Shown here piece by piece: positions 26,726 through 38,046 of a stretch of 64,000 nucleotides of DNA; the first letter of the stretch is position 1; every line of letters begins with the position of its first letter. Under the pieces are notes generated by a model. It was not told where the DNA came from and did not search any database. It saw nothing but the letters and a program-made list of their open reading frames with translations. Source of the DNA: an uncultured Saccharospirillaceae bacterium (GTDB lineage Bacteria; Pseudomonadota; Gammaproteobacteria; Pseudomonadales; Oceanobacteraceae); NCBI GenBank assembly GCA_947503895.1, contig CANNFT010000001.1:372001-436000 (forward strand), given 5' to 3'. Both the position numbers and the translations under genes were made by a program.

Positions 26726-29662
26726 TTACACTTCTTTCACTTCAAAGCCTAATGCCTTGGCCTCTTCTATTCTCGACTGAGGAATCAAGGCGCCACTGCT
26801 GGCTAATTCTGGCTTTAAGTAGGTATTCGCGAGTTTGGCCAAATCATCAACAGTCGTGCCTAAAACACGCTGTCTAAATGCATTGCGCCACTCGGCGGTT
26901 CTGCCAATGCGCTCGTTATGATAAGCCTGCTTAGCCTCACCCGCTGGAGAATTAGGTTTATCAATACTGCCCATGACACCTAAAATAGCTTGTTCAAGAG
27001 GCTCATAACCGTGGTTCTCTTGCAATAACCAATCGATAGAACGGTCGAAATCATTTAGCGTTGCTTCAAAACGAGGATCACGATATGAATAAAATTTAAA
27101 TGCACCTATAGAACTGTCTTGGCTTGCCCCTCCGCCATATGCCCCACCTTGTTCACGAATAGCCGTGTGTAAAAATCCATTTCTCAAGTAAGCACCTAAA
27201 ACAGCCAGCTTCGCAGCGTCTGGGTGGTCAGGACTTACGGTCTTATAGGCTTTTGCACAAAAACTAACTTGTGTCGGTACGGACCAAACGGTTTTAACTT
27301 GTTCATCAACCGGGTCTAAGTGATAGTGTGACGAACTCTTAGCCCCAAAATCTGACCATTGGGTCACCAGAGATTGTTTTAAATCAGGCAAACTTTGTTG
27401 ATCGCTGATTAATACGTGCTCTTGTTCACCACATGTGACTTTTTGATATAAGTCCGCGAGCTGCTGGCACAAGGCATTCATATTGGCTTCATCGTTCAAA
27501 TCAGATTGAAGCTTTCGAACACGTAATAATCCTGGTAGCCCACCGATATCAAAGGCTAGCTTTGCAGATGGCGACATACCACTGCTCACTAAGCTCATGG
27601 CCAATCCATGACCATTACCTGTAATGCCTTGCTCGCGTCTCATTCGCGACTGAGCAATTAAATCTCTAATTCGACCCTTTTCACTAAAATGCGCTTTTGT
27701 CAGGGTTTCTTGCATTAAATTGAAAAAATCAGCACCATTTCGACTCAATGCTTTACCGGAAAGCGTCCAGTAACCTTGTACTTTTTGTACATCTTCTATT
27801 GTCGATCTCACACTGCTGTAAGTGCTGATTCCCCCGACCACTAATGATTGCTTATGCTGAGTCGTTAGATAGTCGTCTTGACCTAGACCTACTTCCGTTA
27901 CCAACTGAGTTAATAGCGGTAGCAGAATCCGTTCTTCTGCATTGAGCTCGGGTAATGGGATATTGACTTGGTGGTACACCAAGCCATTGGTGCCTTGCTC
28001 ATACGCGAACAATTTGCCATTGCCACTCAGGCTTTCTATTTCTGCGTTTGGCACCAGTAACGTTGGCGCAACATCTTCTAATGTCACTTTTGGCAGTAGC
28101 GACTCGTCATCTTTCGCGAGCTGTCGTTCTTTAAGGTTGACGCCTCGCTCTACGATTTGATTAATATCCGATTCGGTTAATTCAGATTGAATTTTTGCCA
28201 ATGCATCGGCCTCGGCTTGTTTCTTTCGATCATCCAACTGATCGTCCGGTGTCAGCGTTAATGTCACACGATGCGGATTATTCAGTAGGTGCTTTTCGAT
28301 GAGCTGCTTAACAAAATCAGGCTGCTGAGCATTTTCACGTAAACGCTCAAGTGCAGGGTCTAAATTGAGAAGACCAACCGGATCACCGTAATGGGTAGCC
28401 GCGCCCAACGCAGACAAAATAAGTTGCAGCCCAAATGGGTATGAATCACCACCGATTTCCCTTTGGCTCAACTCAAGCTGGTGCAAAACAGATTCGATTT
28501 GTTCATCACTTACACCTTCGTTGGCTACTTTTTCTAAGGTTTCCGTGATTAATTTTTCTACCGCTGCGGTATGCTCTGGGTCGCTGCCTTCAACGCCGCA
28601 CAGGAAGCACATTTCCTTATTTGAGTCTTCAAGGCCACAGAGCGGTGAAGGGGCACTGCCTAAGTCGGTGGTTTCCAATGCGTGCCTTAATGGAGAGCTG
28701 CTGTTCTCAAGCAATAAATTGGAGAGGAAATGCGCTTCTAATTGTTCATCCAAATCTATGCTCTGCCCCATCAACCATCCAACAACATGATGTGTATGGC
28801 CATCTAACCCGTCTTCAGATTGATATCCGTAGGATTCACGTACTTGGATGGGAGCAAAGTACCGCTTCTCGTCATTGACGGAGATATGTTCAGGACTTTT
28901 TTCGAATCGACCGAGATATTCTGCAAATTTTTTGTGGTGCTCATCGGCGGGGATATCACCGTAGGTCATGAAAACAGCATTGGATGGGTGATAATGCTCT
29001 TTATAGAAAGATTTTAAATCATCGTAACTTAAGTCCAATATGGACTCAGGTTCACCACCGCTGTTGAAGTGGTATGTGGAGGTAGGGTAAAGGTATTTTG
29101 TCATGGTCTGCCATAACTGACTGACTGGACTACTCATGGCACCCTTCATTTCATTAAACACCACTCCCTTAAACTGCAAGGGGCTTTTGGCATCAGCAGG
29201 GTCTTCAAATTCCAGACGATGACCTTCCTGTGCAAAATCCATTTCATCCAACTTGGCAAAAAAGACGGCGTCCAAGTATACAGAGAGCAAATTATTGAAG
29301 TCTTTTTTGTTTTTTGATGCAAAGGGATATGCTGTCCAATCGCTACTGGTGAAAGCATTCATGAATGTGTTCAATGAACGACGAATCATCATGAAGAATG
29401 GATCACGAACAGGATATTTTTCACTGCCACATAACGCCGTATGCTCGAGGATATGGGCGACACCTGTTGAGTCGGTGGGCATGGTGCGCAAGGCAACGAG
29501 GAAAACGTTTTCATCATTATCTGCATTAAGGTGGTAATGCATGGCCCCAGTGGCGTTGTGCAAATACTCTTCAACTTCGATCCCAAGAGATTCGATGGTT
29601 TGAGTTCGGATCCTGCTAAAATCCGGATGAACTTGCGCGGGAGCCGATTTTAAACCTGACAT
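26726..29662 (-). CDS. M16C (presequence-protease-like) metalloprotease
   Basis: The 978-residue protein is of the M16C insulinase family, related to mitochondrial PreP/Cym1. The inverted zinc motif HxxEH is seen in AHILEHTALCG, with GSEKYPVRDPFF and LNTFMNAFTSSDWTAYP nearby; the third ligand Glu lies about 75 residues later in EMDFAQEGHRLEFED. A hinge and a second, non-catalytic half complete the usual clam-shell. Known members degrade unstructured peptides. There is no signal peptide, so it is cytoplasmic. It is divergent from the aminotransferase gene. Confidence 0.93.
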   Translation of the reverse strand: MSGLKSAPAQVHPDFSRIRTQTIESLGIEVEEYLHNATGAMHYHLNADNDENVFLVALRTMPTDSTGVAHILEHTALCGSEKYPVRDPFFMMIRRSLNTFMNAFTSSDWTAYPFASKNKKDFNNLLSVYLDAVFFAKLDEMDFAQEGHRLEFEDPADAKSPLQFKGVVFNEMKGAMSSPVSQLWQTMTKYLYPTSTYHFNSGGEPESILDLSYDDLKSFYKEHYHPSNAVFMTYGDIPADEHHKKFAEYLGRFEKSPEHISVNDEKRYFAPIQVRESYGYQSEDGLDGHTHHVVGWLMGQSIDLDEQLEAHFLSNLLLENSSSPLRHALETTDLGSAPSPLCGLEDSNKEMCFLCGVEGSDPEHTAAVEKLITETLEKVANEGVSDEQIESVLHQLELSQREIGGDSYPFGLQLILSALGAATHYGDPVGLLNLDPALERLRENAQQPDFVKQLIEKHLLNNPHRVTLTLTPDDQLDDRKKQAEADALAKIQSELTESDINQIVERGVNLKERQLAKDDESLLPKVTLEDVAPTLLVPNAEIESLSGNGKLFAYEQGTNGLVYHQVNIPLPELNAEERILLPLLTQLVTEVGLGQDDYLTTQHKQSLVVGGISTYSSVRSTIEDVQKVQGYWTLSGKALSRNGADFFNLMQETLTKAHFSEKGRIRDLIAQSRMRREQGITGNGHGLAMSLVSSGMSPSAKLAFDIGGLPGLLRVRKLQSDLNDEANMNALCQQLADLYQKVTCGEQEHVLISDQQSLPDLKQSLVTQWSDFGAKSSSHYHLDPVDEQVKTVWSVPTQVSFCAKAYKTVSPDHPDAAKLAVLGAYLRNGFLHTAIREQGGAYGGGASQDSSIGAFKFYSYRDPRFEATLNDFDRSIDWLLQENHGYEPLEQAILGVMGSIDKPNSPAGEAKQAYHNERIGRTAEWRNAFRQRVLGTTVDDLAKLANTYLKPELASSGALIPQSRIEEAKALGFEVKEV

Positions 29663-29736
29663 TGAGATTCCTTACAATTTAGTAACGCTTGGTGTTAGAT
29701 TCTATCAACTTTGCTTTGAAAATAAGAGTTAATGAG

Positions 29737-30876
29737 ATGAATTTTCAACAAGAATTCCCTCAAGAAACGAATTTAGTTTACTTAAACCATGCAGCTGTTG
29801 GGCCATGGCCCCATCGAACACGCATTGCCCTGAATGACTTCGCATTGGAAAACACCGTTTTGGGTGCGACACAGTACCCAAATTGGATGACCAAAGAAGC
29901 AGAATTGAGGGAACAATTAAGACAACTCGTCAACGCTGCAAGCGTCGATGAGATTGCATTGCTCAAAAATACTTCTGAAGCACTCTCCGTCGTGGCATAT
30001 GGTCTGACATGGTCTGAAGGCGATGAGATCTTAATCAGCGATGAAGAGTTTCCATCTAATCGAATCGTCTGGGAGTCGCTACAAGAAAAGTTTGGCGTAA
30101 AAGTTCTCACCGCTTCCGTATCAAACACAGACTCACCAGAGCAAAACCTCATTGATGCGATCACCGCTAACACTAAGCTAGTTTCCATCAGCTCAACTCA
30201 ATACGCCTCCGGTATCAGTTTAGATCTTAAAATGATTGGCCAACACTGCCGCCGCCACAATATTTTATTTTGCGTGGACGCCATTCAATCCATAGGCGCA
30301 CGTCCATTTGATGTACAAGAAATATACGCTGATTTTGCCATGGCAGATGGTCATAAGTGGATGCTCGGTCCTGAAGGCATGGCTGTCTTTTACTGTCGCC
30401 ATGCGCTGCTGGAATCGCTAGAAGTTCAACAATATGGCTGGCATATGATTGACAACCCGGGTGACTACTCCAAGCAGACTTGGAGCATTGCAAAAAATGC
30501 AAAGCGATTTGAGTGCGGGTCACCTAACATGCTGGGGGCTTTTGCGCTTTCTGCCAGCCTCAGTTTATTACTTGAAGTCGGCATGGATACCATTCACCAA
30601 CAAATATTGAAAAATGTCGCCTATCTGGAAGACGCAATTACATCTATAAAAGGCGTAAAGATTCTCAGTACACCAGTTCCACGATTAAAGTCGGGCATCT
30701 TGACGTTTGAAGTGGAAGGCGTTGATTCGAATCAACTTTACCAAGCACTGATGAAAGAGCGAGTAATCTGTGCAAACCGAGGCGGAGGTGTACGATTTAG
30801 TCCGCATTTCTACCACGAGCAGTCTTCACTCGACCGAGGTGTCGACGTGTTGCAACGATTAAAACAATCGATGTGA
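29737..30876 (+). CDS. class V aminotransferase (cysteine-desulfurase-like fold)
   Basis: The ATG at 29737 with AAGAG upstream gives 379 residues starting MNFQQEFP; a longer TTG start at 29689 is unlikely. It is a PLP enzyme: LYLNHAAVGPW at the start, ISSTQYASG, CVDAIQSIG with the PLP-ring Asp181, and MADGHKWMLGPEG with the Schiff-base Lys207. The active-site loop Cys of true desulfurases is not obvious, so it may be an aminotransferase or a lyase of the family. The reaction cannot be fixed. Confidence 0.85.
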   Translation: MNFQQEFPQETNLVYLNHAAVGPWPHRTRIALNDFALENTVLGATQYPNWMTKEAELREQLRQLVNAASVDEIALLKNTSEALSVVAYGLTWSEGDEILISDEEFPSNRIVWESLQEKFGVKVLTASVSNTDSPEQNLIDAITANTKLVSISSTQYASGISLDLKMIGQHCRRHNILFCVDAIQSIGARPFDVQEIYADFAMADGHKWMLGPEGMAVFYCRHALLESLEVQQYGWHMIDNPGDYSKQTWSIAKNAKRFECGSPNMLGAFALSASLSLLLEVGMDTIHQQILKNVAYLEDAITSIKGVKILSTPVPRLKSGILTFEVEGVDSNQLYQALMKERVICANRGGGVRFSPHFYHEQSSLDRGVDVLQRLKQSM

Positions 30877-30880
30877 GTAC

Positions 30881-30919
30881 TGGGCGCAGTTAAGCATGCC
30901 ATTGATTATCGTGCGCCCA
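30881..30919. terminator. hairpin between convergent genes
   Basis: Eight-base arms TGGGCGCA (30881-30888) and TGCGCCCA (30912-30919) bracket a 23-base loop between the convergent aminotransferase and chemoreceptor genes. There is no T-run; it is a weak terminator candidate for both. Confidence 0.4.
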
Positions 30920-30951
30920 CTGCCATTTTACCGACTCGGTGAGCCTGCGGG

Positions 30952-32571
30952 TTAAACGCGGAATTGAGATGAAACTTTACGCAGGTTTTTCGAAATTTTA
31001 ATCAATGAAACACTGGCTTTGTCGATGTCCTGTCCATTTTTAACAGCGGCTTCAGCGTTACTGCGTATCCCCTCAACATTGTGTTTGATGTTATCACTGA
31101 CCGTTTCCTGCTCACCCGTAGCCGCTGCGATTTCGGTATTCATTCGTGTAATTGACCCCACCTTGTCTGTAATGATGGCTAAGGTTTCATCGGTTTTGGC
31201 GGCATTTTCAACACTTAGCTGAGCCTGCTTCTGACTATTGCTCATTACTTCACCGGCAGACCGAGAAGCACTTTGAAGCTCTTCAATCACGCGCTGAATT
31301 TCTTGTGTGGAGTCTTGGGTTCTCGATGCTAACGTCCTCACTTCATCCGCCACGACGGCAAACCCCCGTCCCTGCTCGCCTGCTCTTGCAGCTTCGATAG
31401 CAGCATTCAAGGCCAATAGATTAGTTTGCTCTGCAATTCCCTTGATGACATCGAGAATGCTGCCAACATTTTCGGTGTCAGATTCAAGCTTAGTGATGAC
31501 TTGAGCGGCACGCTCGACTTCACTGGCTAAATCATTAATGGATTCTACGGATTTCGTCACAACGGCTCTGCCGGCCTTGGCCTCTGAATCTGCCTCTCTG
31601 GCCGCCTCTGCAGCACTCGATGCATTCGCGGCGACAGCCTGAACACTGGTAAACATTTCATCCACGAGGCGGGTGACTTCATCTGTCGCATGACTTTGAT
31701 GGTCGGTCATTGCAGATGTCTGCTTTGTCATATGGCCTAAATCATTTGAGACTTTTGTTAGGGGCAACAGCGAGCGAACCACATCAGTTATGCTTTCTTG
31801 AAGCTTATCCATAAATTGGTTGAACCAATGTACGACCATGCCGATTTCATCATTGCTGTTTTGCCTTAGTCGCTTGGTGAGATCCCCTTGCCCGCTGGCA
31901 ATATCTTTCAATGACAACAGTATTTGATTGAGGTTTCGAGTGATCACCATAACAATACTCAGGCTAAACAGGATAATGACCCCAATGGAAATCGCACTGA
32001 CGGTTAAGGTTGTCGCCAGCGCGTTCGCCGTTGCTTTATTCGACACCTGAACGGTATTCTTAAAGGCTTGCAGCGCCGATTCATTAAAGGCTGCGAGTGA
32101 GTCTTTGAGCTTTTTGAGGGTTTCATTCATCGTCTGCACTAAGGAGGGAATAGAGGCTGGGTCCAAACTCCCATTCACCATGCCTTCCGACAGTTTGAGC
32201 GCCACTTTAAAGTACTCATCCGCGACCTGCTCCGTCTGCTTCAAGAATTGAGTTTGCTCACTCCAAAGTAATTCCTGTTCCTGTATTTTGCTTTTTAAGT
32301 CATTAAACGTGCTTTTTGCTGACGCCACCATATCCGCTTCACCGATACTCACAGCAGTATTCAGTAGCTCTTCAATGCGATTAATCCGTACGATGTTTTC
32401 GCGTGAGGATTGAACCACCGGAAAGTAAAGATTTTGTATGTTTTCTAGTCGATTAGAGTTGGCGCTGTTTATAACGGTGTTCACAAACAAGTTCACAAGA
32501 AAGCCAATCACAGCAATGCTCGGTATCATCAATATTTTGACTTTAATTGACCAATTGCTAAAAAAGTTCAT
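30952..32571 (-). CDS. methyl-accepting chemotaxis protein
   Basis: The start at 32571 (MNFFSNW) is preferred: GAGGGTAGGT directly precedes it, while the longer frame adds an unrelated 20-residue tail. The 539-residue product has a transmembrane segment at about 11-32, a four-helix-bundle-like periplasmic sensor of about 150 residues, a second transmembrane segment near 186-208, HAMP, and a signalling coiled coil with [20 protein letters not shown]. The ligand is unknown. It is not closely similar to the receptor at 8443 outside the signalling domain. Confidence 0.92.
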   Translation of the reverse strand: MNFFSNWSIKVKILMIPSIAVIGFLVNLFVNTVINSANSNRLENIQNLYFPVVQSSRENIVRINRIEELLNTAVSIGEADMVASAKSTFNDLKSKIQEQELLWSEQTQFLKQTEQVADEYFKVALKLSEGMVNGSLDPASIPSLVQTMNETLKKLKDSLAAFNESALQAFKNTVQVSNKATANALATTLTVSAISIGVIILFSLSIVMVITRNLNQILLSLKDIASGQGDLTKRLRQNSNDEIGMVVHWFNQFMDKLQESITDVVRSLLPLTKVSNDLGHMTKQTSAMTDHQSHATDEVTRLVDEMFTSVQAVAANASSAAEAAREADSEAKAGRAVVTKSVESINDLASEVERAAQVITKLESDTENVGSILDVIKGIAEQTNLLALNAAIEAARAGEQGRGFAVVADEVRTLASRTQDSTQEIQRVIEELQSASRSAGEVMSNSQKQAQLSVENAAKTDETLAIITDKVGSITRMNTEIAAATGEQETVSDNIKHNVEGIRSNAEAAVKNGQDIDKASVSLIKISKNLRKVSSQFRV

Positions 32572-32634
32572 ACCTACCCTCGACGCAACCAGTAGCGCAC
32601 TTTTAGATAAGCATAGACAATGATGGGGCAAGGT

Positions 32635-32660
32635 CGAACGCTAGACGCGCCTAGCGTTCG
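32635..32660. promoter_or_regulatory. perfect 10-bp inverted repeat between cysG and the chemoreceptor gene
   Basis: CGAACGCTAG (32635-32644) and CTAGCGTTCG (32651-32660) pair around six bases. It follows cysG by about 65 bases and precedes the chemoreceptor start by about 65 bases. It may be a cysG terminator without a T-run, or an operator of the chemoreceptor gene. Confidence 0.45.
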
Positions 32661-32723
32661 GTAGAATTAGCCAAATAAAGGAGACGGTTTGACACCGCAC
32701 AAGGAAAGGACTCTCGCGGTTTG

Positions 32724-34121
32724 TTAGCTGTGCGCCTCAGGATCAAACCATTTTAACTTATCATGTAGCGACACCACCTCTCCCACGATAATTAGAGTGG
32801 GGGCTGAAACGGGTTGCGCTTGAATATCAGCGGGCATTTGCTCCAATGTACTAATGACCACTTTATGGTCCTTTGTCGTGCCTTTTTGCACCAAAGCAAT
32901 TGGGGTCTCTGGGTTCATTCCATGCTGTTGCAGCTCACGACAAATGATACTCAGCCCCATCAAACCCATATAGAAGACAATCGTTTGATTGGGATGTACC
33001 AGCTCTGCCCAAGGCAAATTAGCTGAATTGTCCTTTAGATGCCCTGTCACAAAGCGCACCGATTGGGCGTAGTCTCGGTGTGTCAGAGGAATACCGGAGT
33101 AGGCAGCACAACCTGAAGCTGCGGTAATACCGGGCACCACTTGAAACGGCACACCTTCATCAGCAAGCAAGTCGATTTCTTCGCCACCACGCCCGAATAT
33201 AAAAGGATCACCGCCTTTCAATCTCAAAACTCGACGGCCTTCTTTGGCCAGCTTAACAAGAAGTTGGTTGATTTCGTCCTGAGGAACAGCATGCTGCGAC
33301 CGTGATTTACCAACATAAATACGATCAGCGTCTCGGCGACACATATCGACAATAGGCTGTGATACGAGCCGGTCATAGAGCACAACATCGGCCTGCTGCA
33401 TTAATCTTAGGGCTTTAAAGGTAAGTAAGTCAGGGTCACCAGGGCCGGCACCCACCAAGTAAACCTCACCTTTTTCACGAATCTTTGTTTGTTTAGCATC
33501 AAGCTCAGAAATCAGTAGGGATTCGGCTTCTTTATCTTTACCGGCAAACACCATGTCGGCGACTTGCCCTTGCAATACGGACTCCCAAAATCCACGGCGC
33601 TGATTGATCGTAGTAAAGGTGCCTTTTACTTTCTCTCGATACCGTTCAGCCAATGTTGCGAGCTTTCCATACGTCGCAGGCAATACCGTTTCCAACTTAG
33701 CTCTGAGCAAACGTGCCAATACTGGGGAAGAACCGCCCGAAGACACCGCCGCAATGATCGGCGAACGATCCACGATTGCAGGAAAAATAAATGTGCACAG
33801 TTCAGGGTGATCAACAACATTGATAGGAATAGAGCGACTCTGCGCATCTTGAGATATTTGAACGTTAACTTGAGGGTCATTCGTCGCTGCGACCACGAGA
33901 ATTTTAGAGACTAAGAATGTATCGCAGTAGCGCTCTTTATGTACGTGCCCGCCTTGTGTATGAACGAGGGATTCTAATTCAGCCTTAACATCTGGTGCCA
34001 ACAGAGTGACGACAGCGCCTGCCTTCATCAGCAATGTGCACTTCCGCTGAGCGACCTCTCCACCACCGACGACGAGTACTGATTTACCTTTCAGATCGAA
34101 AAATAAAGGAAGGAATTTCAT
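32724..34121 (-). CDS. cysG: siroheme synthase CysG
   Basis: CysG makes siroheme, the cofactor of sulfite and nitrite reductases, from uroporphyrinogen III. The 465-residue protein is the fused form. The N-terminal half is the NAD-dependent precorrin-2 dehydrogenase/ferrochelatase ([15 protein letters not shown] near residue 18). The C-terminal half is the SAM methyltransferase ([44 protein letters not shown]). Both halves look intact. It lies downstream of serS in the same direction, after a 172-base gap with a hairpin, as in pseudomonads. Confidence 0.96.
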   Translation of the reverse strand: MKFLPLFFDLKGKSVLVVGGGEVAQRKCTLLMKAGAVVTLLAPDVKAELESLVHTQGGHVHKERYCDTFLVSKILVVAATNDPQVNVQISQDAQSRSIPINVVDHPELCTFIFPAIVDRSPIIAAVSSGGSSPVLARLLRAKLETVLPATYGKLATLAERYREKVKGTFTTINQRRGFWESVLQGQVADMVFAGKDKEAESLLISELDAKQTKIREKGEVYLVGAGPGDPDLLTFKALRLMQQADVVLYDRLVSQPIVDMCRRDADRIYVGKSRSQHAVPQDEINQLLVKLAKEGRRVLRLKGGDPFIFGRGGEEIDLLADEGVPFQVVPGITAASGCAAYSGIPLTHRDYAQSVRFVTGHLKDNSANLPWAELVHPNQTIVFYMGLMGLSIICRELQQHGMNPETPIALVQKGTTKDHKVVISTLEQMPADIQAQPVSAPTLIIVGEVVSLHDKLKWFDPEAHS

Positions 34122-34168
34122 GGGGTTCTCACATTTACAAGCCGGAGGCTAAGCGTAATAGTCATTCA

Positions 34169-34204
34169 AATGACCGAGTAAACATAGCCGCTTACTCGGT
34201 CATT
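34169..34204 (-). terminator. perfect 13-bp hairpin between serS and cysG
   Basis: Arms 34169-34181 and 34192-34204 pair perfectly around ten bases. In the serS direction the tail is TGAATGAC, without a T-run. An overlapping short palindrome, GTCATTCAAATGAC at 34161-34174, allows an alternative fold. It probably separates serS from cysG transcription. Confidence 0.55.
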
Positions 34205-34293
34205 ATTTAAACGCCTGCACAGTGTCCCAGACCAACCATCCATCTGAACAACACTGGTTTATTAATTTAAAAACAGTGCGTTAGGTGGATTGT

Positions 34294-35601
<1,308 letters not shown>

Positions 35602-35976
35602 CTAAATAAGCCATTTTGCAAATGCCCAGCCACAATAGCAGGCAAGCACACACCCAGTTAAACTGGTGAGCATATACAACAGAGCCATATGCCATTGCCC
35701 GTGCTGTAACATTGATAGACTTTCCAACGAAAACGTTGAAAAGGTTGTAAATGCACCTAAAAATCCGACCATGATGAGTTCTCGCCAATGGCTCGGCATC
35801 TTTAGTTGTTCAACAATGATGACAAAACAAAGGCCCATTAAAAATGAGCCCACTACGTTGACAAGAAGTGTACCAAAGGGAAAGGTGGCACCCAATGCTT
35901 TTGCGACTTGAGCACTGATAAAAGCTCGACTGACGGCTCCAAATGCCCCGCCTAGCGCAATTATTAACCATTGCAT
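35602..35976 (-). CDS. crcB: fluoride channel CrcB/FluC
   Basis: The 124-residue protein has four transmembrane helices and works as a dual-topology dimer that exports fluoride. Family marks are GGAFGAVSRAFIS at the start, NVVGSFLMG with the pore Asn, and GFLGAFTTFSTFSLE, holding the stacked Phe residues and the Na+-site loop. It is inside the rarA-serS operon, with no fluoride riboswitch visible in the short gaps, so it is probably expressed constitutively. Confidence 0.95.
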   Translation of the reverse strand: MQWLIIALGGAFGAVSRAFISAQVAKALGATFPFGTLLVNVVGSFLMGLCFVIIVEQLKMPSHWRELIMVGFLGAFTTFSTFSLESLSMLQHGQWHMALLYMLTSLTGCVLACYCGWAFAKWLI

Positions 35977-36003
35977 ACGGAATCAGTCCGCCAATTTGTA
36001 GGT

Positions 36004-37344
36004 TTAGTTCGTATTTTTATATCGCTTCAATGCACTTTGCTTGTCTAATGTACGCAAATGCTGAAGCTTTTGATTTATCTTAGATTCAAGCCCACGATCG
36101 ACTGGCTCGTAAAACTGAAGGTGCTGAATCTCTTCAGGTAAGTAACACTCACCTGCCGCATAAGCCTCTGGCTCGTCGTGAGCGTAGCGATACTCACCTC
36201 CATAACCTTCATCTTTCATAAGGTTGGTGGGGGCATTGCGCAAATGCATGGGCACATCAAAACTGGGGGAAGTGCGAACCTGCTCCCGAATCCGATTATA
36301 AGCACTGTACACGGCATTACTCTTAGGGGCAGCTGCCAAATAGGCTATGGCCTGCGCGATGGTCAACTCACCTTCTGGACTGCCCAATCGCTCGTATGTA
36401 TCCCAAGCATTCAACGCTAACTGGAGCGCCCTAGGGTCAGCATTACCAATGTCTTCGGAGGCCATTCTCACCACTCTACGTGCGACATAGAGAGGATCGC
36501 AGCCGCCGTCAATCATACGAACAAACCAATAGAGTGCACCATCGACAGATGAACCCCTCACTGATTTATGCAGTGCTGAGATTTGCTCGTAAAAAAGATC
36601 GCCCCCTTTATCGAATCGCCGCAACGAGTCTTGCCCGATCTCGGCAACGGTTTTCTCAGAGATGCAAGTTTGTGCATCCGACATGGACAAATCCGCGGCC
36701 ATTTCCAATAAGTTTAATGCGCGTCGGGCATCACCATCCGCTGCTATGGCCAATTGACGTGCAGCCAACGGCTCTATGGTTAGGTTCTCACGTTGATAGC
36801 CATTGGGGGAAACAACAGCATCTTCGACTAGGTTTTGTAGGCTTTCCGAAGTAAGTGCTCTTAACTTATAGACACGAGCTCTGGATAACAGAGCGCCGTT
36901 TAGCTCAAAAGAAGGGTTTTCGGTGGTAGCACCAATAAATATCACGGTGCCATCTTCCACAAACGGTAAGAAGCCATCCTGCTGCGCTTTATTGAATCGA
37001 TGTACTTCGTCCACAAACAATAGAGTTTTGCGACCACTTGCCCTGTACTGTTGCGCCTCCGCAACGGCAGCTCGAATTTCTTTAACACCATCCATGACAG
37101 CAGAAATGGAGATAAATGCAGCATCCGCATACGAGGCGAGTATTTTAGCCAGTGTCGTTTTGCCTACGCCGGGAGGCCCCCAAAAAATCATAGAGTGAAG
37201 AACACCACTCTCGATCACCTTGCGGAGCGGCTTATCTGCACCCAGCAAGTGTTCTTGGCCACGATACTCCTCTAGGCGGGTAGGCCTAAGCCGAGATGCG
37301 AGTGGTTCGTAGCCACTGGATTCTTGGAACAGACCCGATTGCAT
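36004..37344 (-). CDS. rarA: replication-associated recombination protein RarA (MgsA)
   Basis: RarA is a clamp-loader-like AAA+ ATPase acting at stalled replication forks. The 446-residue protein has RPTRLEEYRGQEHLLG at the start, Walker A GPPGVGKTTLA, Walker B LLFVDEVHRFNKAQQDGFL, sensor 1 GATTENPSFE, and the C-terminal tetramerisation domain (YWFVRMIDGGCDPLYVARR, RNAPTNLMKDEGYG). The gene starts 15 bases after lolA, and the pair is a common operon in gammaproteobacteria. Confidence 0.96.
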   Translation of the reverse strand: MQSGLFQESSGYEPLASRLRPTRLEEYRGQEHLLGADKPLRKVIESGVLHSMIFWGPPGVGKTTLAKILASYADAAFISISAVMDGVKEIRAAVAEAQQYRASGRKTLLFVDEVHRFNKAQQDGFLPFVEDGTVIFIGATTENPSFELNGALLSRARVYKLRALTSESLQNLVEDAVVSPNGYQRENLTIEPLAARQLAIAADGDARRALNLLEMAADLSMSDAQTCISEKTVAEIGQDSLRRFDKGGDLFYEQISALHKSVRGSSVDGALYWFVRMIDGGCDPLYVARRVVRMASEDIGNADPRALQLALNAWDTYERLGSPEGELTIAQAIAYLAAAPKSNAVYSAYNRIREQVRTSPSFDVPMHLRNAPTNLMKDEGYGGEYRYAHDEPEAYAAGECYLPEEIQHLQFYEPVDRGLESKINQKLQHLRTLDKQSALKRYKNTN

Positions 37345-37359
37345 AATTCGAGTGGACCC

Positions 37360-38019
37360 TTATTCCGCGTTCTTAATGACATCTACACCTTTCGGCGCGA
37401 TAAATGTAAATAGACTATCTGGCAATGTGGCGCTGACCTTTACATCACGGAAAGAGAGTACGGTTTTTTGGCCTACCTCATCTTTTATGGTCATGCGCGA
37501 CAACATTTGCTGGCTATCAAACTCTAATCTGAGACGATCAAATAAAACATCTTGGCTGCGAGGGATCAGTACAAAGTGCCACTCGTCTTGCATTTGCTCA
37601 CCATAAACCTCATACGCCTCATCAATTTGGTTCAATTCGCCACTCAGGATCAATGCGGGAGTCGCGATCACGCGCTTGTCCAATGGCTGTTCGGTTACCT
37701 GCTCCAAATCTTGGTCATACAACCAAAGGGTCTCACCATCGGTGACCAACAATTGCTGAAAAGGATCGGCGGTTTCCCACCGAAACTTACCTGGTGTTTT
37801 AGCTTTCAACACCCCTTTCATGGTTTGCAGGATGCTACCTTTGCCATCAAAATTATGCTGAACAAAAGTCGCTTCAACATTAGCCAGTGGCTTTAGAAGA
37901 GCATGTAAACGCTCGATCGCCATTTCATCCGCCCAAGCACTGTTGACCATACTGCTCAAGGCGATGGTTAATACAATTGCACACCATGATTTGATTTCAA
38001 ATTTCACAAAATTTTCCAT
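37360..38019 (-). CDS. lolA: outer-membrane lipoprotein carrier LolA
   Basis: LolA ferries lipoproteins across the periplasm from LolCDE to LolB. The 219-residue precursor has a signal peptide cut after SAWA, then the half-barrel sequence with FVQHNFDGKG, GVLKAKTPGKFRWETADPF and TLWLYDQDLEQVT, all typical. It lies between ftsK and rarA, its usual place. It would handle the lipoproteins made in this cell, including the subtilase-like one at 3056. Confidence 0.95.
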   Translation of the reverse strand: MENFVKFEIKSWCAIVLTIALSSMVNSAWADEMAIERLHALLKPLANVEATFVQHNFDGKGSILQTMKGVLKAKTPGKFRWETADPFQQLLVTDGETLWLYDQDLEQVTEQPLDKRVIATPALILSGELNQIDEAYEVYGEQMQDEWHFVLIPRSQDVLFDRLRLEFDSQQMLSRMTIKDEVGQKTVLSFRDVKVSATLPDSLFTFIAPKGVDVIKNAE

Positions 38020-38046
38020 GTACTGTTAACAAGTTAATTCGATTGA